Assembly: GCA_016200325.1 (NCBI GenBank)
Contig: JACQEZ010000014.1
Location: 124,001 to 188,000, forward strand
Length of the DNA: 64,000 bases
Source of the DNA: Candidatus Manganitrophaceae bacterium
Lineage (GTDB): Bacteria > Nitrospirota > Nitrospiria > SBBL01 > Manganitrophaceae
Direction: 5' to 3'
The notes beneath the pieces were generated by a model. The model ran no database searches. It saw nothing but the letters and a program-made list of their open reading frames with translations, and was not told the origin of the DNA. Made by a program: the position numbers and the translations under genes. This document shows, one piece after another, positions 59,373-64,000 of this stretch. Each line of letters starts with the position of its first letter. Within the stretch, counting starts at the first letter, position 1.

Positions 59373-60095
59373 ATGGTGGACTATCGGGATCAGAATGCGC
59401 CGCCGGGAGGACCGTATCAATGGGGAATGGTGATCGACCTCGATCGCTGCACCGGCTGCGAGGCGTGCGTGGTTGCCTGCCGGGCTGAAAACAACGTCCG
59501 GATTTCCGGGGAAGAGGAGGCGTCGAAGGGGCGGGCGAACTATTGGATTCGCATCGAGCGCTACTGGGAAGGGGAATATCCGAACGCGCAGCTGAAGTTC
59601 ATGCCGGTCCTCTGCCAGCACTGCGGCAGCGCCCCCTGTGAGCCGGTCTGCCCGGTTTATGCGGCCTATCATACCCCGGATGGGTTGAATGCGCAGGTTT
59701 ATAACCGCTGTGTCGGCGTCCGCTACTGCGGCAACAACTGTCCCTATACCGTCCGCTACTTCAATTGGTTCGATCCGCATTGGGATGAGCCGCTCAACGA
59801 GCAGCTCAACCCCGATGTCACGGTGCGGTCGGGCGGGGTGATGGAGAAGTGCACCTTCTGCGTCCAGCGGATTCGGGGAGCGCAGCGGACGGCGCAAAAA
59901 GAAGGGCGGCGGGTCAAAGACGGCGAGATCACCCCGGCCTGCGTCCAGAGCTGCCCGACCGAGGCGCTGGTCTTCGGTGATCGAAATGACCCGAACAGCC
60001 GGGTCTCCAAGCTGAAGGAGAGCCGGCGCGGCTTCAGGCTGTTGGAAGAGCTCGGAACGGAGCCGGCGATTACCTATCTAAAAAAGGCGGAGTAG
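59373..60095 (+). CDS. actB2: ACIII subunit ActB2, four-cluster ferredoxin-like protein
   Basis: The 240-residue protein has four iron-sulfur cluster motifs in the NrfC/ActB2 order: CTGCEACVVAC, CQHCGSAPCEPVC, CVGVRYCGNNC and CTFC with ACVQSC. In the third motif the usual second cysteine is Val (CVGV rather than CVGC), leaving three cysteines, which predicts three [4Fe-4S] clusters and one [3Fe-4S] cluster. This is the cofactor set described for ACIII. It would carry electrons from the quinol site in ActC to ActA/ActE. It has no signal peptide and is presumably exported with the Tat-tagged ActB1. AGGAGAGA lies before the ATG. Confidence 0.93.
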   Translation: MVDYRDQNAPPGGPYQWGMVIDLDRCTGCEACVVACRAENNVRISGEEEASKGRANYWIRIERYWEGEYPNAQLKFMPVLCQHCGSAPCEPVCPVYAAYHTPDGLNAQVYNRCVGVRYCGNNCPYTVRYFNWFDPHWDEPLNEQLNPDVTVRSGGVMEKCTFCVQRIRGAQRTAQKEGRRVKDGEITPACVQSCPTEALVFGDRNDPNSRVSKLKESRRGFRLLEELGTEPAITYLKKAE

Positions 60096-60134
60096 CTTAA
60101 AGCCTGCGAGGCGCCCAAGGGAAAGGCAAAAGCA

Positions 60135-61508
60135 ATGGAAGCACGGAAAGAATTTTTCCCGTCGCATCAGAAACGGGTCGGCGAGAAGGAGCATCTCGAT
60201 CAAATTCAGAAGATCAACCAAGATCTTTTGCGTCCGCTCAGCCAGACCCGCTGGCCCTATTTTTTGATCCTATTGCTCCTCTTTGTCCTCGCCTTTGCCG
60301 GCGGGGCGGCTTGGGATTATCAACTTGAGACCGGCATCGGACAGACCGGGCTTCATCCCCCGATCTTCTGGGGGATCTATATCGCCTCCTTTGTTTTCTG
60401 GGTCGGCGTCAGTCACTCGGGAACCTTCATCTCCGGCGCCTTAAGGCTTTCCAATGCGGAGTGGCGGCGGCCGATCACCCGGATTGCCGAGCTGATGACC
60501 CTCTTCTCGGTCATCGTCGCCGCGCTGTTTATCTTTATCCATCTTGGCCGGGCGTGGCGGTTTTATTACCTGATTCCGTATCCCAACCAGCGACAGATCT
60601 GGCCGAACTTCCGCTCGCCGTTGATGTGGGACGCGACGGCGATTTTCACCTATGCGACCTCCAGCCTCATTTATCTCTATCTTCCTTTGATCCCCGATTT
60701 CGCCTTGATGCGGGATCGCGTTCAGGGGTGGCGGCGGATTTTCTATCGCGTCCTCTCCCTCGGTTGGCGGGGGACCCAGACCGAGTGGCGCTGGCTCGGG
60801 ATGGCAATCCGGATCATTACGATTCTCATCGTTCTGGTGATGGTCTCCGTGCACTCCATCGTCGGCCTTGATTTCGCCGCCGCGTTGGTGCCCGGCTGGC
60901 ATTCTTCGATTATTCCCCCCTATTTCGTCATCGGCGCCATCCACTCCGGAATGGCCACCGTGGTCATGGGGCTCTATCTGGTCCGGAAGTTCTACCGGCT
61001 TCAGGATTACATTCGGCTGGAACATTTCGACAAGATGGGAAAGCTGATGATCGTGATCACCCTCTCCTGGGGCTACTTCTATTTTATGGATCGTTTCGTC
61101 GCTTGGTATGGAAAGATTCCGGACGAGATGGCGGTGATCGACGCGGTCATGTATGGACCGTATGCGTTTCAGCAGTGGTTGATGGTCGTCTTCAACTTCG
61201 TCATTCCGATCATTGCGCTCACGATTCCTACGTTTCGGCGGTGGCCGCTGGGGGTGATGATCATCGGCATTTTGATTAACATCGGGATGTATATCGAGCG
61301 GGTGTTGATCATCGTTCCCTCTTTAGGGCACCCCCGACTGCCGTATGCCTGGGGACGGTATTTCCCCACGATCGTGGAGCTGACCATTCTGCTCGGATCA
61401 TTTTCTCTTTTCTTGCTCCTGTATGTGTTGGCGATCAAATTTGTCCCGGTGATTTCGATCTGGGAAGAGAAAGAAGGGATCATGCATGGCAGACGGGACG
61501 AGCGCTAA
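60135..61508 (+). CDS. actC: ACIII subunit ActC, NrfD-family quinol-binding membrane protein
   Basis: The 457-residue protein has about ten transmembrane helices and belongs to the NrfD/PsrC family. Typical pieces are FWGIYIASFVFWVGVSHSGTFISGALRL, LMTLFSVIVAALFIFIHLGRAWRFYY, PYPNQRQIWPNFRSPLMWD and VMVSVHSIVGLDFA. In ACIII this subunit oxidises menaquinol or ubiquinol at the periplasmic side and hands electrons to the iron-sulfur clusters of ActB2. Its 3' end overlaps the next gene by 23 bases, indicating coupling. Confidence 0.93.
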   Translation: MEARKEFFPSHQKRVGEKEHLDQIQKINQDLLRPLSQTRWPYFLILLLLFVLAFAGGAAWDYQLETGIGQTGLHPPIFWGIYIASFVFWVGVSHSGTFISGALRLSNAEWRRPITRIAELMTLFSVIVAALFIFIHLGRAWRFYYLIPYPNQRQIWPNFRSPLMWDATAIFTYATSSLIYLYLPLIPDFALMRDRVQGWRRIFYRVLSLGWRGTQTEWRWLGMAIRIITILIVLVMVSVHSIVGLDFAAALVPGWHSSIIPPYFVIGAIHSGMATVVMGLYLVRKFYRLQDYIRLEHFDKMGKLMIVITLSWGYFYFMDRFVAWYGKIPDEMAVIDAVMYGPYAFQQWLMVVFNFVIPIIALTIPTFRRWPLGVMIIGILINIGMYIERVLIIVPSLGHPRLPYAWGRYFPTIVELTILLGSFSLFLLLYVLAIKFVPVISIWEEKEGIMHGRRDER

Positions 61509-62025
61509 ATCCAAGGCAAAGTCGATCATCTTCGGTCTTTTCCAGCCGGCGACGCCGCTGGAGCCGATTCTCGATCGGCTGAGAAAGATGGACCTTCCGG
61601 AGCGGGAGGTCGAGCTCTCATCGACCTTCCCGATGAAGGCGCTTCCGGTCGGGGTTGGATGGCGGCGGGTTCAGCTTTATCATGTGACCCTGATCGCCGG
61701 CGCGATCGGGATTCTCTTCGGTTTTTTGCTGGCCGGGGGAAGCATGGCGATCTATCCGCTCCGGACCGGCGGCAAGCCGATCGTTCCGATGCCGATCGTC
61801 GGAATCGTCTCTTACGAAACGATGATGCTCTTTGCGATTGTCACCACGTTTCTGACCACGGCGATCAAAATTATTCGAAGTCACCGCGGGAAGGTCGAAT
61901 ATGATAACCGGATCGACGAGGGATTCTTCGGGATTTCCGTCTGGGTCGATCGGGACGATCCGAGGACCGGGACGATCCAGACCCTTTTCCAGGAATTCGG
62001 GGCGGTGGAGGTAGAGGTTCGATGA
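61486..62025 (+). CDS. actD: ACIII subunit ActD (DUF3341 protein)
   Basis: The 179-residue protein is a DUF3341 member with two transmembrane helices (LIAGAIGILFGFLLAGGSMAIYPL and ETMMLFAIVTTFLTTAIKII) and soluble ends. The opening FGLFQPATPLEPILDRL and closing FFGISVWVDRDDPRTGTIQTLFQEFGAVEVEV are typical. It packs against ActC in the membrane arm and binds no cofactor. It overlaps actC by 23 bases and actE by four (ATGA). Confidence 0.9.
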   Translation: MADGTSAKSKAKSIIFGLFQPATPLEPILDRLRKMDLPEREVELSSTFPMKALPVGVGWRRVQLYHVTLIAGAIGILFGFLLAGGSMAIYPLRTGGKPIVPMPIVGIVSYETMMLFAIVTTFLTTAIKIIRSHRGKVEYDNRIDEGFFGISVWVDRDDPRTGTIQTLFQEFGAVEVEVR

Positions 62026-62549
62026 AAGGGCCTTGGCGCCGAATCGTGTTGTCACTCCTCTATGGGATTACTTTCGCGGGGATCGCTTTCGGGGCCGCCG
62101 GGTGTTCGCGCGACATGGCCGAGCAGCCGTCGTTCCAGCCGCAGGAGGCGCCCCGTCTGCACTCTCCGGAGGGGAGCATCCCGCAGAAGAGCCGGGCCGT
62201 GCTCACCTCTCCTCCCGGGTCGACGCCCGAAACGGTCGGCCGCGGCGCCGCGCTTTTTGAAATCAACTGCGCTCACTGTCATGGAAAAATCGGATTGGGA
62301 GACGGGCCGGCCGGCTCGCACCTGGTCCTCCAGCCGTTTAATCTCCATGCGCCCCAAACGCAGCAGCGCTCGGCGGAGGAGATTTTTGAAATCATCACCC
62401 ACGGCCGGGTGGTGATGCCGTCGTTCAACGGGGTCCTCTCGGTTGAGGAGCGATGGGATTTAGCTTACTTCGTGAAGTCGTTTGGAAAGCAAAACGGAAG
62501 TCAGAAGACAGAAGTCAGGAGTCAGAAGAAGGCAGAGACCCAAGGGTGA
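62022..62549 (+). CDS. actE: ACIII subunit ActE, monoheme cytochrome c lipoprotein
   Basis: The 175-residue product has a lipoprotein signal (FGAAGC, then SRDMAEQ) and one class-I cytochrome c domain: haem site CAHCHG and axial methionine in GRVVMPSFNG. In ACIII this subunit takes electrons from ActA and gives them to a soluble carrier or directly to the oxidase. The last 18 residues (SQKTEVRSQKKAETQG) are encoded by a dispersed repeat element, so the natural C-terminus has probably been replaced or extended. It overlaps actD by four bases. Confidence 0.9.
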   Translation: MKGPWRRIVLSLLYGITFAGIAFGAAGCSRDMAEQPSFQPQEAPRLHSPEGSIPQKSRAVLTSPPGSTPETVGRGAALFEINCAHCHGKIGLGDGPAGSHLVLQPFNLHAPQTQQRSAEEIFEIITHGRVVMPSFNGVLSVEERWDLAYFVKSFGKQNGSQKTEVRSQKKAETQG

Positions 62550-62580
62550 TCCTTTTTTCTGATTCTGACTTCTGAATTTT
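62497..62580. repeat. Second copy of the TCAGAAGTCAG-type dispersed repeat
   Basis: Copies of AGAAGTCAG and its reverse complement CTGACTTCT (62510-62518 and 62565-62573) form an inverted repeat that overlaps the 3' end of actE and the gap before the oxidase gene. It is the same repeat family as 57067-57139. Confidence 0.8.
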
Positions 62581-62593
62581 TTTGGAGTTTTTG

Positions 62594-63862
62594 ATGTCCG
62601 ATATTTTAGAAAAACTCGGCCCCGTCCATCTTCCCCTCCTGGGGAACAGCGTCGCCGTGGGAATTTTCAGCCTGCTTCATATCGCCCTCGCGAGCCTCGC
62701 GGTCGCCTTCGTCGTCATCGCGCCGGTTTTTGAATCGATGGAGCGGGAGAACCGATTTCACGCCGACGTCGCCCTGGGGCTGACCCGCTTTACGCTGATC
62801 ACCTTTACCGTCAGCACCGTATTGGCGGTGATCATGCTGGAGCTCTTTGTGGGACTCTTCCCGTTGACCAACAGCTGGGTGTTCAACCGGTTTCGGCATC
62901 CGATTTACTTCGGTGTCGCCGCCTTCTTTCTGCTGCTCTTTACCCTATACCCCTACTATCACTACTGGGAGCCGATCCGGCGGCGAAGTCGATCGCTTCA
63001 TCTCACCCTCGGCTTTCTGGCGGCATTTTTCGCGTTGATCTGGGTGGCCATTTTGGACGGGATCGGCTCGTACATGCTGACGCCGGGCGGAAGGGGCCTT
63101 TTTAACCCCACTTGGATTCCGCTGATGATCCATCGGTTCTTCGGGAATTTCGTCTTCGGCGGGTTTGCCATCGCCGCCTATGCCGCCTGGATGCTCGGAA
63201 GAAAAAAAGGGACCCCTGACGAGCCGTATTATCTCCATCTCTTGAAGACCGGCTTCCTGATCGGACTCGGAGCGCTCCTGATCCAGCCCTTTACCGGACT
63301 CTTCTATGCGACCCAGATCCATCAGGCCGACCCCGCCGCTTACCAGCAGACAATCCAGGGCCGATATCAGGGATGGGTCTATCTCCAATTTGCTTTAATT
63401 GCGCTCCTCTTCGTCGGTAGCCATTTTTTATTGCGGACGTCGCGCTCAACGCGGAAAGGGACATTCCTCTCGGAAGGAATCGTCTTGTTAATCGCCCTCC
63501 TGATGGTTGTCTTCGTGGAGCTTCCGATGGTCCGTCGTCTCTTTACCTTTGCGCTCGTTGCATTGACCTTTTTTTATCTCTACAGCGGTTGGCGGGGATG
63601 GAGGGCGGCAGGAGGAGAGCAACTCAACCGAACCGGGGTTCGCCGGCTGACGATGACATTGGGGATCGTCGCTCTCTTCACCTACTGGACGATGGGAACG
63701 ATCCGTGAGACGGCGCGGCGGCCTGACACCGTCCGGGGGATGATCTCATTGCAAGATGAGTCGCAGACACCGAAATTCTTTACCCGCGGCGAGACCCCGG
63801 CCTCGACCGGAACCCCCCCTCAAAAGGGAGGGACGTCGGAGAACCCGGAGCCGAGGGGATAG
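62594..63862 (+). CDS. Cytochrome bd-like oxidase subunit (CydA-related)
   Basis: The 422-residue protein has about nine transmembrane helices and resembles the N-terminal part of CydA. A candidate haem ligand is His in FSLLHIALASLAV (helix 1), another is in MIHRFFGNFVFGGFAIAAYAAW, and the segments LTRFTLITFTVSTVLAVIMLELFVGLFP and WVAILDGIGSYMLTP are family-like. The classical CydA quinol-binding Q-loop is not visible, so it belongs to the divergent bd-like oxidases seen in Nitrospirota. Lying right after actE, with GGAG six bases before ATG 62594, it could receive electrons from ACIII instead of quinol. It ends in a Pro/Thr-rich tail. Confidence 0.78.
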   Translation: MSDILEKLGPVHLPLLGNSVAVGIFSLLHIALASLAVAFVVIAPVFESMERENRFHADVALGLTRFTLITFTVSTVLAVIMLELFVGLFPLTNSWVFNRFRHPIYFGVAAFFLLLFTLYPYYHYWEPIRRRSRSLHLTLGFLAAFFALIWVAILDGIGSYMLTPGGRGLFNPTWIPLMIHRFFGNFVFGGFAIAAYAAWMLGRKKGTPDEPYYLHLLKTGFLIGLGALLIQPFTGLFYATQIHQADPAAYQQTIQGRYQGWVYLQFALIALLFVGSHFLLRTSRSTRKGTFLSEGIVLLIALLMVVFVELPMVRRLFTFALVALTFFYLYSGWRGWRAAGGEQLNRTGVRRLTMTLGIVALFTYWTMGTIRETARRPDTVRGMISLQDESQTPKFFTRGETPASTGTPPQKGGTSENPEPRG

Positions 63863-63920
63863 ATGTCACCAGAGAGCCGAAGGTGCCTCTGTGTGAATTA
63901 GAATAAGAAGGAGGAAGCGG

Positions 63921-64000
63921 ATGCCGATAGAGCCGCTGCATATTTCGATGTTTTGGGGGCGGATTGCCATTGCGGTCGCGGCGCTCTCCCATGCCCTCTT
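63921..64000 (+). CDS. Start of a membrane protein, possibly a second bd-like subunit (cut by window end)
   Basis: Only the first 26 residues are present (MPIEPLHISMFWGRIAIAVA and on). AGAAGGAGGAAG lies just before the ATG. The segment WGRIAIAVAALSHALF resembles the first helix of the preceding protein in placing a His after a small-residue helix, so a second bd-like oxidase subunit is plausible. The rest lies outside the window. Confidence 0.6.
   Translation, partial: MPIEPLHISMFWGRIAIAVAALSHAL

Overview
The window looks like a chromosomal stretch of a Gram-negative, GC-rich, respiring bacterium. The gene content fits Nitrospirota (Nitrospiria or Candidatus Manganitrophus-like lineages): a split alternative complex III (ACIII) next to bd-like oxidase genes, many sigma-54 activators, and TPR/CsgG/PEGA envelope proteins. 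This assignment is an inference from gene content; no rRNA or other marker is present. I see no prophage, IS element or CRISPR array. One tRNA gene, tRNA-Glu(CTC), lies at 16.0 kb.

Layout. 0-9.1 kb: the 3' part of an M3 oligopeptidase, a nucleotide-sugar dehydrogenase and epimerase pair, a glucanase-fold lipoprotein, a LigD protein without a ligase domain, an SDR, an SRPBCC membrane protein and an iron-permease-like protein. 9-16 kb: a diguanylate cyclase, a copper-handling pair (SafE-like protein and CcoI/CopA-type ATPase), a DUF374 acyltransferase, a CHAP amidase and small secreted proteins. 16-21 kb: a four-gene TolC-MacA-MacB exporter behind a consensus sigma-70 promoter. 21-28 kb: a DUF4382/DUF5666-type lipoprotein, a LAGLIDADG-fold protein without catalytic acids, ChrA, a short MscS channel, a beta-propeller lipoprotein and a LuxR-type regulator.

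28.4-50 kb is the most interesting part. Twelve genes, all on the minus strand, run from 47.3 to 30.2 kb. They encode three small Asn-rich secreted proteins (two clearly paralogous), a CsgG/FlgT-type protein, a TPR lipoprotein with an inserted trypsin-like protease, a Ser/Thr kinase with a PEGA domain, a redoxin-TPR-CsgG fusion, two more CsgG/FlgO-type proteins, two large sialidase-like/Ig-like lipoproteins and a TPR protein with a predicted outer-membrane barrel. A near-perfect sigma-54 promoter (47416-47431) precedes the first secreted-protein gene. Two enhancer-like sites 22 bp apart lie about 130-150 bp upstream of its predicted start, and the next gene upstream encodes a sigma-54 activator. 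A second activator, carrying two FHA domains and an altered GAFTGA loop, flanks the other end. I propose that this is one regulated envelope or extracellular-fibre system that combines sigma-54 control with Ser/Thr phosphorylation.

50-56.5 kb: a small secreted protein, a two-GAF histidine kinase, and the remains of an RND efflux operon in which a deletion has joined the adaptor to the last quarter of the pump; its outer-membrane factor is still open. 56.5-64 kb: ACIII genes actA, actB1, actB2, actC, actD and actE, then a bd-like oxidase subunit and the start of another membrane protein. This module probably oxidises quinol and passes electrons to a terminal oxidase. Copies of one short dispersed repeat lie on either side of actB1-actE.
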